A DNA stretch of 64,000 nt, taken from NCBI RefSeq assembly GCF_003946485.1, contig NZ_RHOJ01000003.1, positions 1 to 64,000 on the forward strand, read 5' to 3'. The DNA comes from Lacticaseibacillus jixianensis (GTDB lineage: Bacteria > Bacillota > Bacilli > Lactobacillales > Lactobacillaceae). Shown piece after piece: positions 8,233 through 18,874 of the stretch. The translations under genes were made by a program, and so were the position numbers. The notes under the pieces were generated by a model. The model was given only the letters and a program-made list of their open reading frames with translations, was not told the origin of the DNA and made no database searches. How positions within the stretch are numbered: the stretch's first letter is position 1; each line of letters opens with the position of its first letter.

Positions 8233-11200
8233 TTGATTGATGTCAACAAGTTTGAAAGTATGCAAATCGGCTTAGCCTCGCCTGACAAGATTCGCAGCTG
8301 GTCCTACGGGGAAGTTAAAAAGCCCGAAACGATCAACTACCGGACCCTTAAGCCAGAGCGGGATGGGCTGTTTGATGAACGCATCTTCGGGCCGACCAAA
8401 GACTGGGAATGTGCCTGCGGGAAGTACAAGCGGATCCGTTATAAGGGAATCGTTTGTGACCGGTGCGGGGTCGAAGTAACGCGTTCCAAGGTTCGGCGTG
8501 AGCGCATGGGTCACATTGAGCTTGCCGCACCTGTTTCCCATATTTGGTACTTCAAGGGTATCCCGAGTCGGATGGGTCTGGTTTTGGACATGTCCCCCCG
8601 CGCCCTGGAAGAAGTGATCTACTTCGCTTCTTACGTAGTGATCGATCCTGGCGACACGCCGCTCGAGAAAAAGCAGCTGCTGTCTGAACGCGATTACCGC
8701 GACAAGCGCGACGAGTACGGCAATAAGTTTGATGCCAAGATGGGTGCCGAAGCGGTCAAGGAACTTCTGCAGAAGGTTGACCTCCCTAAGGAAGTCGCTG
8801 AACTGAAGGAAGACTTGAAGTCCGCGCAAGGCCAAAAGCGGACCCGTGCGATCCGCCGGTTGGATATTCTGGATGCCTTCTTGGAGTCTGGTAACGATCC
8901 GGCCTGGATGGTCATGGACACGATCCCGGTCATCCCACCAGATTTGCGGCCAATGGTTCAGCTGGAAGGCGGGCGTTTTGCCACGTCTGACCTGAATGAC
9001 CTGTACCGCCGGGTGATCAACCGTAACAACCGCCTTAAGCGCCTGCTCGATTTGAATGCGCCGAGCATCATCGTGCAGAACGAAAAGCGGATGCTGCAAG
9101 AAGCCGTCGACGCCTTGATCGATAACGGGCGGCGCGGCCGGCCGGTCACCGGCCCAGGCAATCGGCCACTGAAGTCCCTGAGCCACATGCTTAAGGGTAA
9201 GCAGGGCCGCTTCCGCCAGAACCTGCTTGGTAAGCGTGTCGACTACTCCGGCCGTTCTGTTATCGACGTTATGCCGACGCTGAAGTTTTATCAGTGTGGG
9301 TTGCCGCGGCAGATGGCCCTGGAGCTGTTCAAGCCATTCGTGATGCACGAGCTGGTTGCTCGCAACTTGGCTTCTAACATCAAGAACGCACGCCGCAAGA
9401 TCGATCGCGAAGACGACGACATCTGGGATGTCCTCGAAGACGTGATCAAGGAGCGGCCGGTCCTTCTAAACCGGGCACCAACGCTGCACCGGTTAGGGAT
9501 TCAGGCCTTTGAGCCCGTCCTGGTTGACGGTAAGTCGATCCGCCTGCACCCACTGGTCTGCGAAGCTTACAACGCGGACTTTGATGGGGACCAGATGGCG
9601 GTCCACGTGCCGCTTTCCGATGAAGCGCAGGCCGAGGCGCGCCTGCTGATGCTGGCCGCCCACCACATCCTGGCACCACGTGATGGCAAGCCAATCGTGA
9701 CCCCGTCTCAGGATATCGTTCTGGGTAACTACTACCTGACGATGGAGCAAAAGGGCCGCGAAGGCGAGGGCATGATCTTCAAGGACACCAACGAAGTGCT
9801 GATGGCCTTGCAAAATGGCGATGTGCACCTGCACAGCCGCATCGGCCTGGCCGTTTCGTCCCTGCCAAAGAAGCCTTTCACTGACGAGCAGCGTCACCAG
9901 ATCATGGTGACCTCCGTTGGCCGGGTGATCTTCAACCAGATCATGCCGGAGGACTTCCCGTACCTGAACCTGGCAACGCAAGACAACATCGTTAACGGGG
10001 TGCCGGACAAGTGCTTCCTGAAGCCTGGTGAAGACATTCATGCGTACTTGCGCGACAACCCGATCACCGTTCCGTTCAAGAAGAGCTTCCTGTCCGACAT
10101 CATTGCCGAAGTGTTCAAGACCTACAAGGTCCAGCGCACCTCTGACTTGCTTGACGACATGAAGACGCTTGGCTACACCCAGGCAACCAGCTCAGGCCTG
10201 ACCGTCGGGGTCGCCGACGTGCCAGAGCTGGCCGAAAAGCCGGAAATCGTTGATGCGGCCCACAAGAAGGTCGCAACGGTTTCCAAGCAGTTCCGGCGGG
10301 GGCTGATCACCGATCAGGAACGCCATGACCGCGTGATCCAGATTTGGAACGACGCGAAGGATGAGATCCAGCAGAAGCTGATCGATGCCTTTGACCCGAA
10401 CAACCCAATCTCCATGATGAGTGATTCCGGGGCGCGTGGTAACATTTCGAACTTCACCCAGCTTGCCGGGATGCGTGGCCTGATGGCTGCGCCTAACGGT
10501 GGGATGATGGAAGTGCCTGTTCTTTCGAACTTCCGTGAGGGCCTGTCCGTTATGGAAATGTTCATGTCGACTCACGGGGCCCGTAAAGGGATGACTGACA
10601 CCGCGCTGAAGACCGCTGATTCGGGTTACTTGACCCGGCGGCTGGTCGACGTTGCGCAGGACGTCATTGTTCGTGAGGAAGACTGTGGCACCGATCGTGG
10701 CCTTGTCGTTTCCGCCATCAAGGAAGGCAACGAAATGATCGAGCCGCTGTACGATCGCTTGGTCGGCCGTTACGCGGCGAAGTCGGTTAAGAACCCTGAT
10801 ACCGGTGATGTGATCGTCAAGAAGAACGAGATGATCGATGAAGACAAGGCGCAAGCGATTGTCGACGCCGGCATTCAGCAGGTGACGATCCGCTCGATCT
10901 TTACCTGCAATACGCGCCATGGGGTCTGCCAGAAGTGCTACGGCCGCAACCTTGCGACGGGCGAGCAGGTCGAAGTCGGCGAAGCCGTCGGGACCGTTGC
11001 CGCGCAGTCAATTGGGGAACCTGGTACGCAGCTGACCATGCGTAACTTCCATACCGGCGGTGTTGCCGGTGGCGAAGATATCACGCAAGGGTTGCCTCGT
11101 GTTCAGGAAATCTTCGAAGCGCGCAACCCGAAGGGGCTTGCCGTGATCAGTGAAGTTGACGGGACCGTTTCAGCAATTGATGAAAATCCGGCTGAACACA

Positions 11201-11901
11201 CCCGTGAGATCACCGTTGAAGGGCAAACCGACACCCGGACTTACAGCGTGCCTTACGCGTCGTCTGTTGCCGTTGCAGAAGGTGATCACGTTGATCGTGG
11301 TGGCCGACTGACCGGTGGCTCGATCGACCCGAAGGAACTGATCAAGGTTCAAGACGTTCTGACAACGGAAAACTACCTGCTGGCTGAAGTCCAGAAGGTT
11401 TACCGGATGCAGGGGGTTGAAATCGGCGATAAGCATATCGAAGTGATGGTCCGCCAGATGCTTCGTAAGATCCGCGTCATGGATCCAGGCGACACCGACA
11501 TTCTGCCAGGGACGCTGCTTGATATTGCCGACTTTAAGGATCGCAACCAGGAGACCTTGGTCTCTGGCGGCATTCCTGCTACCGGGCGGCCGGTCCTGCT
11601 CGGGATCACGAAGGCGTCTCTTGAGACGAACTCCTTCCTGTCTGCGGCTTCCTTCCAGGAAACCACGCGTGTCCTGACCGATGCGTCGATCCGCGGTAAG
11701 AATGATCCGCTGATCGGGCTGAAGGAAAATGTCATCATTGGGAAGATCATTCCGGCTGGTACCGGGATGGCGACCTATCGTCACATGGAGCCAAAGACCG
11801 TGGGCACTGTTTCCAACAGCGTCTACTCGATCTCTGACCTTGAGGCGAAGATGAAGGCTGAAGATGCGGCCAAGGCTGACTCGCCTAAGACCGACGACTA
11901 A
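8233..11901 (+). CDS. rpoC: RNA polymerase beta-prime subunit
   Basis: RpoC carries the catalytic centre of RNA polymerase. The 1222-residue product starts at TTG 8233, eight bases behind AGGAGG that overlaps the rpoB stop. An N-terminal zinc finger (CACGK ... CDRCG) lies at about residues 57-80. The Mg-binding NADFDGD motif lies at 447-453. The trigger-loop and bridge-helix region is intact, and a second cysteine cluster ([11 protein letters not shown]) lies in the C-terminal third. It forms an operon with rpoB and ends at a strong terminator. Confidence 0.98.
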   Translation: MIDVNKFESMQIGLASPDKIRSWSYGEVKKPETINYRTLKPERDGLFDERIFGPTKDWECACGKYKRIRYKGIVCDRCGVEVTRSKVRRERMGHIELAAPVSHIWYFKGIPSRMGLVLDMSPRALEEVIYFASYVVIDPGDTPLEKKQLLSERDYRDKRDEYGNKFDAKMGAEAVKELLQKVDLPKEVAELKEDLKSAQGQKRTRAIRRLDILDAFLESGNDPAWMVMDTIPVIPPDLRPMVQLEGGRFATSDLNDLYRRVINRNNRLKRLLDLNAPSIIVQNEKRMLQEAVDALIDNGRRGRPVTGPGNRPLKSLSHMLKGKQGRFRQNLLGKRVDYSGRSVIDVMPTLKFYQCGLPRQMALELFKPFVMHELVARNLASNIKNARRKIDREDDDIWDVLEDVIKERPVLLNRAPTLHRLGIQAFEPVLVDGKSIRLHPLVCEAYNADFDGDQMAVHVPLSDEAQAEARLLMLAAHHILAPRDGKPIVTPSQDIVLGNYYLTMEQKGREGEGMIFKDTNEVLMALQNGDVHLHSRIGLAVSSLPKKPFTDEQRHQIMVTSVGRVIFNQIMPEDFPYLNLATQDNIVNGVPDKCFLKPGEDIHAYLRDNPITVPFKKSFLSDIIAEVFKTYKVQRTSDLLDDMKTLGYTQATSSGLTVGVADVPELAEKPEIVDAAHKKVATVSKQFRRGLITDQERHDRVIQIWNDAKDEIQQKLIDAFDPNNPISMMSDSGARGNISNFTQLAGMRGLMAAPNGGMMEVPVLSNFREGLSVMEMFMSTHGARKGMTDTALKTADSGYLTRRLVDVAQDVIVREEDCGTDRGLVVSAIKEGNEMIEPLYDRLVGRYAAKSVKNPDTGDVIVKKNEMIDEDKAQAIVDAGIQQVTIRSIFTCNTRHGVCQKCYGRNLATGEQVEVGEAVGTVAAQSIGEPGTQLTMRNFHTGGVAGGEDITQGLPRVQEIFEARNPKGLAVISEVDGTVSAIDENPAEHTREITVEGQTDTRTYSVPYASSVAVAEGDHVDRGGRLTGGSIDPKELIKVQDVLTTENYLLAEVQKVYRMQGVEIGDKHIEVMVRQMLRKIRVMDPGDTDILPGTLLDIADFKDRNQETLVSGGIPATGRPVLLGITKASLETNSFLSAASFQETTRVLTDASIRGKNDPLIGLKENVIIGKIIPAGTGMATYRHMEPKTVGTVSNSVYSISDLEAKMKAEDAAKADSPKTDD

Positions 11902-11913
11902 CATGAACGAATG

Positions 11914-11963
11914 AGCGCGCCACTGCCCTTTGCTGATCAGCAAAGGGTGGTGGCGCGCTTTTA
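11914..11963 (+). terminator. Terminator of rpoBC, shared with the convergent gene
   Basis: A stem of about 22 base pairs runs from agcgcgccac through a ctgatcag centre to gtggcgcgct. It is followed by TTTT. It lies between rpoC and the convergent reverse gene ending at 11977. Confidence 0.88.
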
Positions 11964-11976
11964 GTGTGGCGAGCCT

Positions 11977-12471
11977 TCACCAGCGCATGATCTGGACGAC
12001 CACGTAGGCCAGCTCAAGGTGGAACAGCAGGGGGATGGGGCCGGCGTGCAGCCGATAGTGCACCAAGCCGCTAAGGCAGGCCAGCAGCACCCAGATGAGG
12101 CCGGCTTGCATTGGCAGGCCGAGGGTGACGACACTGATGGCGAACACATCGGCGCTGCCCATCCCCTCACTGAGCTTGGCGAGTACGCCCAGTCCCAGCA
12201 GCCAGGCTGCCCCGATCAGCCATGCGGGATGCGGCGTGAGTAGCGCGACGCCAACGCACCAGACGTCGAAGCGGCGAGCGGGCACCGCCCGCAGGCGCAG
12301 ATCCCACTGGCCGAAGTAGACTAAGCCAAGGAAAGCCGCGGCTTGCAGCCACTGGGTAAAGCTGAAGAGACCGATCAGAAGCAGACTAATTTGCAGAAAT
12401 AGCTGCCTGCGCGGCGGCTGAAGCCTCACCAGTAAACCGGTCGCGGCGGCTAGGTAGTAGAGTTGCAGCAT
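11977..12471 (-). CDS. Prepilin-peptidase-like membrane protein (A24 core only)
   Basis: A very hydrophobic 164-residue protein with about six membrane helices. It resembles the C-terminal catalytic half of type IV prepilin peptidases (ComC/PilD, family A24). Asp57 in WDLRLRAVP fits the first catalytic aspartate before a V/I-P pair. Asp108 in GMGSADV fits the second, in the GxGD-like motif, though Ser-Ala separates the Gly from the Asp. The N-terminal domain with its CxxC pair is missing; typical enzymes are 220-250 residues. It may process ComG-type pseudopilins, or be decayed. It is on the reverse strand between rpoC and rpsL, a position where lactobacilli often carry comC. Confidence 0.6.
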   Translation of the reverse strand: MLQLYYLAAATGLLVRLQPPRRQLFLQISLLLIGLFSFTQWLQAAAFLGLVYFGQWDLRLRAVPARRFDVWCVGVALLTPHPAWLIGAAWLLGLGVLAKLSEGMGSADVFAISVVTLGLPMQAGLIWVLLACLSGLVHYRLHAGPIPLLFHLELAYVVVQIMRW

Positions 12472-12516
12472 GCGCTCACCTCAAAGAAAATATTCCGCAA
12501 ACGCCTGGAGTTCTCC

Positions 12517-12546
12517 TTGACATGCGGCGCGCTGAGATAGTACACT
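12517..12546 (+). promoter_or_regulatory. Promoter of rpsL-rpsG-fusA
   Basis: TTGACA at 12517-12522 and TACACT at 12541-12546 are separated by 18 bases. The -10 lies inside the small palindrome gatagt-ac-actatc. The initially transcribed bases (ctatcaaaggtgct) closely resemble those of the S10 operon promoter. Confidence 0.8.
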
Positions 12547-12552
12547 ATCAAA

Positions 12553-12711
12553 GGTGCTTTTTTCCAGTCAATTCGGGTTTGCCCGGACGTCGAGCTGGTG
12601 AAATACCACTTCGCCGCCGGGCCGGCCATTTTTTATTCTCAAAAAAGAACCGCCTGGATGTGTGGACTTGAAAAACTATATCTGTCGGAATCAGGAAGGA
12701 GGAACCTTAGA
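12553..12711 (+). other. Untranslated leader of rpsL
   Basis: A leader of about 160 bases between the promoter and the rpsL start. It contains small hairpins such as cgggtttgcccg near 12580 and tggtgaaatacca near 12596, and a T-rich stretch near 12632. An ORF could be read from GTG 12598 in frame with rpsL, but it lacks a Shine-Dalgarno. Autoregulation of the str operon is plausible but not shown. Confidence 0.45.
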
Positions 12712-13125
12712 ATGCCAACAATTAACCAATTGGTACGCCAAGGTCGTAAAAGTAAGGTAACGAAGTCGGACTCTCCAGCCCTGAACTTCGGTTACAACAG
12801 TAAGAAGAAGTCGCTGACTAACACGCCAGCACCGCAAAAGCGTGGGGTGGCTACTCGTGTCGGCACCATGACGCCAAAGAAGCCAAACTCCGCTTTGCGT
12901 AAGTATGCTCGTGTTCGCCTGTCAAACCTCATTGAGGTCACGGCCTACATCCCAGGGATCGGCCACAACTTGCAGGAACACTCGGTTGTCCTGATCCGCG
13001 GCGGCCGTGTTAAGGACTTGCCTGGTGTCCGTTACCACATTATCCGTGGGACTCTCGATACCGCCGGCGTTGATGGCCGTATGCAGGGCCGTTCCAAGTA
13101 CGGTACAAAGCGTCCGAAGAAGTAG
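12712..13125 (+). CDS. rpsL: Ribosomal protein S12
   Basis: S12 sits at the decoding centre of the 30S subunit and controls accuracy. ATG 12712 follows AAGGAGG by about eight bases and gives the normal 137 residues. The TPKKPNS loop is wild type: Lys56, equivalent to Lys42 of E. coli, is unmutated, so streptomycin resistance through S12 is not indicated. First gene of the rpsL-rpsG-fusA operon. Confidence 0.98.
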   Translation: MPTINQLVRQGRKSKVTKSDSPALNFGYNSKKKSLTNTPAPQKRGVATRVGTMTPKKPNSALRKYARVRLSNLIEVTAYIPGIGHNLQEHSVVLIRGGRVKDLPGVRYHIIRGTLDTAGVDGRMQGRSKYGTKRPKK

Positions 13126-13170
13126 TCACTATCCGCTTTGTGCGGTATTTAGGAAGAGGAGGCAATCAGC

Positions 13171-13641
13171 ATGCCACGTAAAGGCAATGTTACAAAACGC
13201 GATGTTTTACCTGATCCAGTTTACAACTCTAAGCTGGTCACTCGCTTGATCAATCACTTGATGGTCGATGGGAAGCGCGGCAAGGCGCAAACGATCCTGT
13301 ACGACGCCTTCGACATCATCAAGAAGGAAACCGGCAACGAACCCGTTGACGTCTTCGAAGAAGCAATGAAGAACGTTATGCCGGTCCTTGAAGTTAAGGC
13401 TCGCCGGATCGGTGGGTCTAACTACCAGGTCCCAATCGAAGTTCGTCCGGACCGGCGCACGACCTTGGGCCTGCGCTGGATCGTTCAGTACTCCCGCGCT
13501 CGCGGTGAGCACACCATGGACGAACGTCTGGCACGCGAAATCATGGACGCCGCGAACAACACCGGTGCTGCTGTGAAGAAGCGTGAAGACACGCACAAAA
13601 TGGCTGACGCCAACCGCGCGTTCGCTCACTATCGTTGGTAA
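13171..13641 (+). CDS. rpsG: Ribosomal protein S7
   Basis: S7 starts assembly of the 30S head by binding 16S rRNA, and in E. coli it represses the str operon. The 156 residues and the start [16 protein letters not shown] match the family. The Shine-Dalgarno is AAGAGGAGG. It lies 45 bases behind rpsL. A long hairpin follows its stop codon. Confidence 0.98.
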   Translation: MPRKGNVTKRDVLPDPVYNSKLVTRLINHLMVDGKRGKAQTILYDAFDIIKKETGNEPVDVFEEAMKNVMPVLEVKARRIGGSNYQVPIEVRPDRRTTLGLRWIVQYSRARGEHTMDERLAREIMDAANNTGAAVKKREDTHKMADANRAFAHYRW

Positions 13642-13685
13642 GAAGGTTGGCTATTATATCCGTTGGGCTATAGTAGCCACTTCTT
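13640..13685 (+). promoter_or_regulatory. Long hairpin between rpsG and fusA
   Basis: A stem of about 17 base pairs is formed by 13640-13658 and 13669-13685, with a single bulged base and a ten-base loop. It starts at the rpsG stop codon and has no T run, so it is not a simple terminator. It could be an RNase III cut site, an mRNA stabiliser or an S7 target. Confidence 0.55.
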
Positions 13686-13745
13686 ATATCCAGCGTTTTT
13701 ATGAAATTAGACATTTACCAATATTGAGAGGAGTTAACTTTTCAC

Positions 13746-15836
13746 ATGGCCAACAAGCGTGAATTTCCGCTGGACCGGACCCGCAACATCGGGATCATGG
13801 CCCACATCGACGCCGGTAAGACGACCACGACCGAACGTATTCTGTACTACACCGGGAAGATCCATAAGATCGGCGAAACCCATGATGGGGCTTCGCAGAT
13901 GGACTGGATGGCCCAGGAACAGGAACGTGGGATCACGATCACCAGTGCGGCGACGACTGCGTTCTGGAAGGACAACCGGATCAACATCATCGACACCCCA
14001 GGACACGTTGACTTCACAATGGAAGTTGAACGTTCCCTGCGTGTCCTTGATGGCGCGATCACCGTTCTCGACGGTCAGTCCGGGGTTGAACCGCAGACTG
14101 AAAACGTCTGGCGTCAGGCTTCAACTTACAGCGTGCCCCGGATCGTTTTCGTCAACAAGATGGATAAGATCGGTGCTGACTTCAAGTACTCTGTCCAGAC
14201 CCTGCACGATCGCCTGGGTGCGAATGCCCATGCCGTTCAGCTGCCAATCGGGGCTGAGGACAACTTCAAAGGGATCATTGATTTGATCGAAATGAAGGCT
14301 GACCTCTACGACGAAGATGAACTCGGGACCGAATGGGATGTCGTTGATATTCCTGCCGACATGAAGGAAGAGGCTGAACAAGCCCGTGCCGACTTGATCG
14401 AAGCGGTTGCCGACGTCGATGACGGCATCATGGACAAGTACCTGGAAGGCGAAGAGATCTCAAACGACGAGATCAAAGCGGCGATCCGTAAGGCAACCAT
14501 CAACCTGGAATTCTTCCCAGTGCTGGCTGGCTCCGCCTTTAAGAACAAGGGTGTTCAGATGCTGCTTGATGCGGTCGTTGACTACCTGCCATCCCCACTG
14601 GATGTTAAGCCGTACAACGCGAAGGACCCAGATACGGGCGAAGCCGTTGAACTGCGTGCCGGCGACGATAAGGACTTCGCGGCTTTGGCCTTCAAGATCG
14701 CCACTGATCCGTTTGTTGGTCGTCTGACCTACATCCGGGTGTACAGCGGGACCCTAGAAGCAGGCTCTTACGTGCTGAACGCATCGAAGAACAACCGTGA
14801 GCGTGTTGGGCGTCTGCTGCAGATGCACTCAAACCACCGTGAAGAGATCCCTGAAGTGTTCTCTGGTGATATTGCGGCTGCGATCGGCTTGAAGAACACC
14901 ACCACTGGTGATTCTCTGACCGCTGTTGATCACCCGCTGATCCTTGAGTCCCTTGAAGTGCCAGAACCAGTTATTCAGGTTTCCATCGAGCCAGACTCCA
15001 AGGAAGACCAGGACAAGCTGGATGTCGCCTTGCAGAAGCTTTCTGAAGAGGACCCGACCTTTAAGGCTGAGACCAACCCAGAAACTGGCGAAACGCTGAT
15101 CGCCGGCATGGGCGAACTGCACTTGGACATCATGGTTGACCGGATGAAGCGCGAATTCAAGGTTGCCGCTAAGATCGGTGAACCACAGGTTGCGTACCGT
15201 GAAACCTTCACCAAGACTGCCTCCGCTGAAGGGCGTTTCGTTCGTCAGTCTGGTGGTAAAGGTCAGTACGGTGATGTCTGGGTAGAATTCACCCCGAACG
15301 AAGAAGGCAAAGGCTTCGAGTTTGAAGACGCCATCGTCGGTGGGGTTGTGCCTCGTGAGTACATCCCAGCGGTTGAAGCTGGCTTGAAGGATGCCATGAA
15401 GAATGGTGTCCTGGCAGGTTACCCACTGATCGACGTCAAGGCGAAGCTCTATGATGGGTCTTACCATGAAGTCGATTCCTCTGAAGCGGCCTTCAAGGTT
15501 GCGGCCAGCTTGGCCCTTCGCAACGCCGTGAAGGATGCAGGCGCGGTCATTCTGGAACCGATCATGCACGTTGAGGTCGTTGCCCCTGAAGAATACCTTG
15601 GGGACATCATGGGCCAGATCAACGCTCGCCGCGGCAGTGTTGAAGGGATGGAGCAGCGCGGGAACGCGCAGCTTGTCAACGCGATGGTACCGTTGGCCGA
15701 AATGTTTGGCTATGCGACCACGCTGCGTTCTGCGACCCAGGGCCGTGGGACCTTTACCATGACCTTCGATCACTACACGGCTGTGCCGAAGTCGATCCAG
15801 GCTGAGATCATCAAGAAAAACGGTGGCGAGGCTTAA
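13746..15836 (+). CDS. fusA: Elongation factor G
   Basis: EF-G is the GTPase that moves tRNAs and mRNA through the ribosome. The 696-residue product has the P-loop AHIDAGKT at 19-26, followed by the switch regions with DTPGHVDF and the NKMDK guanine motif, then domains II-V. ATG 13746 follows GAGGAGTTAAC. Last gene of the str operon. tuf does not follow, as is usual in Lactobacillaceae. Confidence 0.98.
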   Translation: MANKREFPLDRTRNIGIMAHIDAGKTTTTERILYYTGKIHKIGETHDGASQMDWMAQEQERGITITSAATTAFWKDNRINIIDTPGHVDFTMEVERSLRVLDGAITVLDGQSGVEPQTENVWRQASTYSVPRIVFVNKMDKIGADFKYSVQTLHDRLGANAHAVQLPIGAEDNFKGIIDLIEMKADLYDEDELGTEWDVVDIPADMKEEAEQARADLIEAVADVDDGIMDKYLEGEEISNDEIKAAIRKATINLEFFPVLAGSAFKNKGVQMLLDAVVDYLPSPLDVKPYNAKDPDTGEAVELRAGDDKDFAALAFKIATDPFVGRLTYIRVYSGTLEAGSYVLNASKNNRERVGRLLQMHSNHREEIPEVFSGDIAAAIGLKNTTTGDSLTAVDHPLILESLEVPEPVIQVSIEPDSKEDQDKLDVALQKLSEEDPTFKAETNPETGETLIAGMGELHLDIMVDRMKREFKVAAKIGEPQVAYRETFTKTASAEGRFVRQSGGKGQYGDVWVEFTPNEEGKGFEFEDAIVGGVVPREYIPAVEAGLKDAMKNGVLAGYPLIDVKAKLYDGSYHEVDSSEAAFKVAASLALRNAVKDAGAVILEPIMHVEVVAPEEYLGDIMGQINARRGSVEGMEQRGNAQLVNAMVPLAEMFGYATTLRSATQGRGTFTMTFDHYTAVPKSIQAEIIKKNGGEA

Positions 15837-15851
15837 TTGCCTGCCGCTTGG

Positions 15852-15879
15852 GAGTCACGCTTAGGCGTGGCTCTTTTTT
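15852..15879 (+). terminator. Terminator of the str operon
   Basis: gagtcacgc pairs with gcgtggctc around a four-base loop, followed by six T. It lies 16 bases behind the fusA stop. Confidence 0.92.
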
Positions 15880-15971
15880 CTGATGGTGCCAAAGCCTGGG
15901 CCGTCTTGCCTGGGGGCATCGGCTCGCTGAGCGGGTAGCGTCCGGTGCGGCAGCCCCGAGATTTTTGGCAG

Positions 15972-16012
15972 AAAAAACCGGTCGCCTGCGGGAATGCGGG
16001 CGACCGGTTTTG
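15972..16012 (-). terminator. Terminator of pncA
   Basis: On the reverse strand aaaaccggtcgcc pairs with ggcgaccggtttt, followed by a T run. It lies just behind the reverse-strand gene ending at 16024. Confidence 0.85.
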
Positions 16013-16023
16013 ATTTAGTAAGG

Positions 16024-16572
16024 TTATGCTAGTACAGCGTTCAGGACGGTTTTAAAGTGATTAAGCGCCCACTCTTGGCCCCCTGGGGTGAAGGTCGCAA
16101 CGGCATCTTGGTGCACGACCAAAGGGTAATTCAGGTTGTAGGCATCAACAGCGGTGTGAAGCACACAGATATCGGTGCAGACCCCGACCAAGTGCACTTC
16201 ATCAACGCGCCGCTCCCGCAACCAAAGGTCAAGCGGGGTGCCGGCAAAGCTGGAGTAGCGGGTTTTGTCGAACAGGGTCACGTTCTGTTCTTGTTGATGC
16301 TGCTGGTACCAAGGCGCAAGCGGACCGTAAAGCTCTCGGCCCCAGGTGCCGCGCACGTTGTGAGGCGGGAACAGTTTGGTCTCAGGGTGGTAGGGATCAC
16401 CTGGGATGTGGACGTCGGTGGGCAGGTAGACAAACTCACCGGCCGCACGAAACTGTTCAGCAAGGGCGACCAGCCGCGGGGCGATGGCTTGGGCCGGTCC
16501 CCCAGCGGTCAGGGCCCCTTCGGCCGCGACAAAGTCATTCGTGTAATCGATAATTAGCAGTGCTTTTGGCAT
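16024..16572 (-). CDS. pncA: Nicotinamidase (isochorismatase fold)
   Basis: PncA hydrolyses nicotinamide to nicotinate for NAD salvage. The 182-residue protein has the family's Asp-Lys-Cys triad at Asp9 (IIDYTNDF), Lys103 (FDKTRYSSF) and Cys136 (VCTDIC). Metal ligands are Asp53 and His55 in PTDVH and His71 in FPPHN. The resemblance to the Bacillus enzyme extends along the chain. The start at 16572 follows AGGAGG; longer upstream reading lacks a Shine-Dalgarno. The gene stands alone on the reverse strand between the str and S10 operons, with its own promoter and terminator. Confidence 0.9.
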   Translation of the reverse strand: MPKALLIIDYTNDFVAAEGALTAGGPAQAIAPRLVALAEQFRAAGEFVYLPTDVHIPGDPYHPETKLFPPHNVRGTWGRELYGPLAPWYQQHQQEQNVTLFDKTRYSSFAGTPLDLWLRERRVDEVHLVGVCTDICVLHTAVDAYNLNYPLVVHQDAVATFTPGGQEWALNHFKTVLNAVLA

Positions 16573-16600
16573 GATCAACCTCCTATGGTTGTTTAGGTTC

Positions 16601-16629
16601 ACTGTAAGGACCTGGCAGGCCTGTGTCAA
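16601..16629 (-). promoter_or_regulatory. pncA promoter
   Basis: On the reverse strand TTGACA (16629-16624) and TACAGT (16606-16601) are separated by exactly 17 bases. The distance to the pncA start is about 30 bases. Confidence 0.75.
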
Positions 16630-16742
16630 GACACGGCGGGCGGAATGAAAGAAACGGCCAGTTGAGCACGATAAAGCGCGAGGAAAGGCCGCCAAAACAA
16701 ACTTTTGCTCGTGAAAAACTTTGAGAAAAGCCAAGAAAAGCC

Positions 16743-16771
16743 TTGCCACGCGCGGGGCTTTTTTGTATACT
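16743..16771 (+). promoter_or_regulatory. S10 operon promoter
   Basis: TTGCCA at 16743-16748 and TATACT at 16766-16771 are separated by 17 bases. This is the only strong promoter seen ahead of the superoperon of about 14 kb. Confidence 0.8.
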
Positions 16772-16777
16772 ATCAAG

Positions 16778-16946
16778 AGTGCTGTTTGTCCTCGGGGGCA
16801 AACTCTGCACTTTTGACTCAATGGTTTGAGTCAGGATAGCGTGGATGTGAGAGGTTGCGACACGCCCGGCCGCTTTGCCACGGGGGCGCGACGGAAATTT
16901 TCACGGAGCTAGTCTACTAATGATAATAGACGAAGGAGGTTACACA
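16778..16946 (+). ncRNA. S10 operon leader RNA
   Basis: The leader of about 170 bases begins with a hairpin (16778-16811; agtgc..gtttg with caaac..gcact). A perfect seven-base-pair hairpin follows (16815-16832; gactcaa with ttgagtc). A small stem (gtcta with tagac) lies just before the AAGGAGG of rpsJ. Leaders of this operon are autoregulatory in other bacteria (L4 in E. coli). That role here is inferred. Confidence 0.5.
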
Positions 16947-17255
16947 ATGGCAAAACAAAAGATTCGGATCCGGCTTAAGGCTTACGAACACCGGATTCTT
17001 GATCAATCAGCAGATAAGATCGTCGAGACCGCGAAGCGCACAGGTGCTTCCATCTCGGGCCCGATCCCGCTGCCGACCGAACGCACGATTTACACGGTGC
17101 TGCGTTCACCCCACAAGTACAAGGATTCTCGGGAACAGTTCGAAATGCGCACACACAAGCGCCTGATCGATATCGTTAACCCGACCCCGAAGACTGTGGA
17201 CGCACTGATGAAGCTCGACCTGCCAAGCGGCGTCGACATTGAAATCAAACTATAA
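16947..17255 (+). CDS. rpsJ: Ribosomal protein S10
   Basis: S10 is a 30S head protein that also serves as NusE in antitermination. The 102 residues and the start [16 protein letters not shown] match the family. ATG 16947 follows AAGGAGG. It opens the S10-spc-alpha superoperon. The next gene, rplC, starts 26 bases further on. Confidence 0.98.
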   Translation: MAKQKIRIRLKAYEHRILDQSADKIVETAKRTGASISGPIPLPTERTIYTVLRSPHKYKDSREQFEMRTHKRLIDIVNPTPKTVDALMKLDLPSGVDIEIKL

Positions 17256-17280
17256 TCTTATAGAACTAGGAGGTGTACCC

Positions 17281-17916
17281 ATGGCACGTAAAGGAATCTT
17301 AGGTAAGAAAATTGGCATGACGCAAGTGTTCACGGAAAACGGCGAACTTGTTCCCGTTACCGTCATCGATGTAACGCCTAACGTTGTCCTGCAAGTTAAG
17401 ACCGTTGAATCAGACGGCTACGAAGCAGTTCAGCTGGGCTACGGTGACAAGCGTGAAGTACTTAGCAACAAGCCAAGCGTCGGTCACGCGAAGAAAGCGG
17501 ACACGACCCCTAAGCGCTTCATTAAGGAAATCCGTGATGTAGCGCTTAGCGATTACGAAGTCGGCAAGGAAGTTAAGGCCGATGAATTTGCAGCTGGCGA
17601 CATCGTGGACGTCACCGGCATCTCCAAAGGGCACGGTTTTCAGGGTAACATTAAGAAGGACGGCCAGAGCCGCGGCCCAATGGCCCATGGCTCTCGTTAC
17701 CACCGTCGTCCAGGTTCTCTTGGCGCCATCATCAACAAGGTGTTCAAGGGTAAGAAGCTGCCAGGGCGGATGGGTAATCACACCCGTACCATGCAGAACC
17801 TGACCGTTGTTTCGACCGACCTGGAGCACAACGTCATCCTGATCAAGGGTAACGTTCCAGGTGCTAACAAGTCGTTCGTTACCATCCGGTCCGCTGTTAA
17901 AGCAGCGGCTAAATAA
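17281..17916 (+). CDS. rplC: Ribosomal protein L3
   Basis: L3 is an early 50S assembly protein reaching toward the peptidyl-transferase centre. The product has 211 residues. ATG 17281 with AGGAGGTG is used; the open frame continues upstream into rpsJ, but the protein start [17 protein letters not shown] fits the family. The long extension [13 protein letters not shown] is present. Confidence 0.98.
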   Translation: MARKGILGKKIGMTQVFTENGELVPVTVIDVTPNVVLQVKTVESDGYEAVQLGYGDKREVLSNKPSVGHAKKADTTPKRFIKEIRDVALSDYEVGKEVKADEFAAGDIVDVTGISKGHGFQGNIKKDGQSRGPMAHGSRYHRRPGSLGAIINKVFKGKKLPGRMGNHTRTMQNLTVVSTDLEHNVILIKGNVPGANKSFVTIRSAVKAAAK

Positions 17917-17937
17917 AGCGAAGGGAGGACATAACTA

Positions 17938-18561
17938 ATGGCAAACGTTACTTTATTCAAGCAAGACGGCACAGAAAACGGCACCGTTGATCTGAACGAT
18001 GCAATCTGGGCTATCGAACCGAACGAAAACGCCGTGTTTGACGCAGTGCTGATGCAACGCGCTTCCCTTCGTCAAGGTACTCACGCCGTTAAGAACCGGT
18101 CCGCCGTTTCTGGCGGCGGCAAGAAGCCGTGGCGCCAGAAGGGGACCGGCCGTGCTCGTCAGGGCTCGATCCGTAGCCCACAGTGGCGTGGCGGTGGGAT
18201 CGTCTTCGGACCGACCCCGCGGTCATACAGCTACCGGATCAACAAGAAGGTTGCCCGCTTGGCAATCAAGTCTGTGCTTGCACAGAAACTTGCTGATCAG
18301 GACCTGATCGTGGTTGACGGCCTGGCCTTCGACCAGCCTAAGACCAAGAACTTCGTCGCTGCGCTGGCAGCGCTGAAGGTCAATGAAAAGGCACTGGTCG
18401 TTCTTGAGGCCGGCAATGAGAATGCTGTTCGCGCAGCAAGCAACCTGCCAAACGTCAAGACGATCGCTGCAGACGGGATCAACGTATTGGATGTTGTGGA
18501 TTACAACAAGCTGATCCTGACCCAATCTGCACTGCAAAAGATTGAGGAGGTGCTGGCATAA
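17938..18561 (+). CDS. rplD: Ribosomal protein L4
   Basis: L4 lines the exit tunnel and is the autoregulator of the S10 operon in E. coli. The product has 207 residues with the tunnel loop containing [15 protein letters not shown]. The start follows AGGGAGG. The stop codon shares one base with the start of rplW (taatg), showing tight coupling. Confidence 0.98.
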   Translation: MANVTLFKQDGTENGTVDLNDAIWAIEPNENAVFDAVLMQRASLRQGTHAVKNRSAVSGGGKKPWRQKGTGRARQGSIRSPQWRGGGIVFGPTPRSYSYRINKKVARLAIKSVLAQKLADQDLIVVDGLAFDQPKTKNFVAALAALKVNEKALVVLEAGNENAVRAASNLPNVKTIAADGINVLDVVDYNKLILTQSALQKIEEVLA

Positions 18562-18848
18562 TGGCTGAAGCACGCGACATCATCCTGCGCCCGATCGTGA
18601 CCGAGCAGACGATGGCTGACATGGACAACAAGAAGTACACCTTCGAAGTTGCCCGCGATGCCGAGAAGACTGCTGTGCGCCGTGCCGTTGAAGAGATCTT
18701 CGACGTACACGTTGCAAAGGTCAACATCGCGAACGTACGCGGTAAAAAGAAGCGCCAAGGTAACTTTGTGGGCTACACCCGCAAGCGTCGGAAGGCCATC
18801 GTTACCCTGACCGCCGATTCAAAAGAAATCAAGATTTTTGAAGACTAA
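18561..18848 (+). CDS. rplW: Ribosomal protein L23
   Basis: L23 forms the docking site for trigger factor and SRP at the tunnel exit. The product has 95 residues and starts at the base that ends rplD. The Shine-Dalgarno GAGGAGG lies inside the end of rplD. Confidence 0.97.
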   Translation: MAEARDIILRPIVTEQTMADMDNKKYTFEVARDAEKTAVRRAVEEIFDVHVAKVNIANVRGKKKRQGNFVGYTRKRRKAIVTLTADSKEIKIFED

Positions 18849-18874
18849 AAATCGATAGATAGGAGGAAACAAGC

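Noticed and set aside
8272-9348. Reverse-strand ORF of 358 codons at the start of rpoC
   Set aside because: Shadow of the conserved rpoC reading frame without a ribosome site or family resemblance. Similar shadows occur at 2258-3007, 10192-10920, 14829-15773 and 60637-61749.
12019-12319. Forward ORFs of about 74 codons opposite the prepilin-peptidase-like gene
   Set aside because: They are Gln/Ala/Pro-rich, lack ribosome sites and lie wholly opposite a better supported membrane-protein gene.
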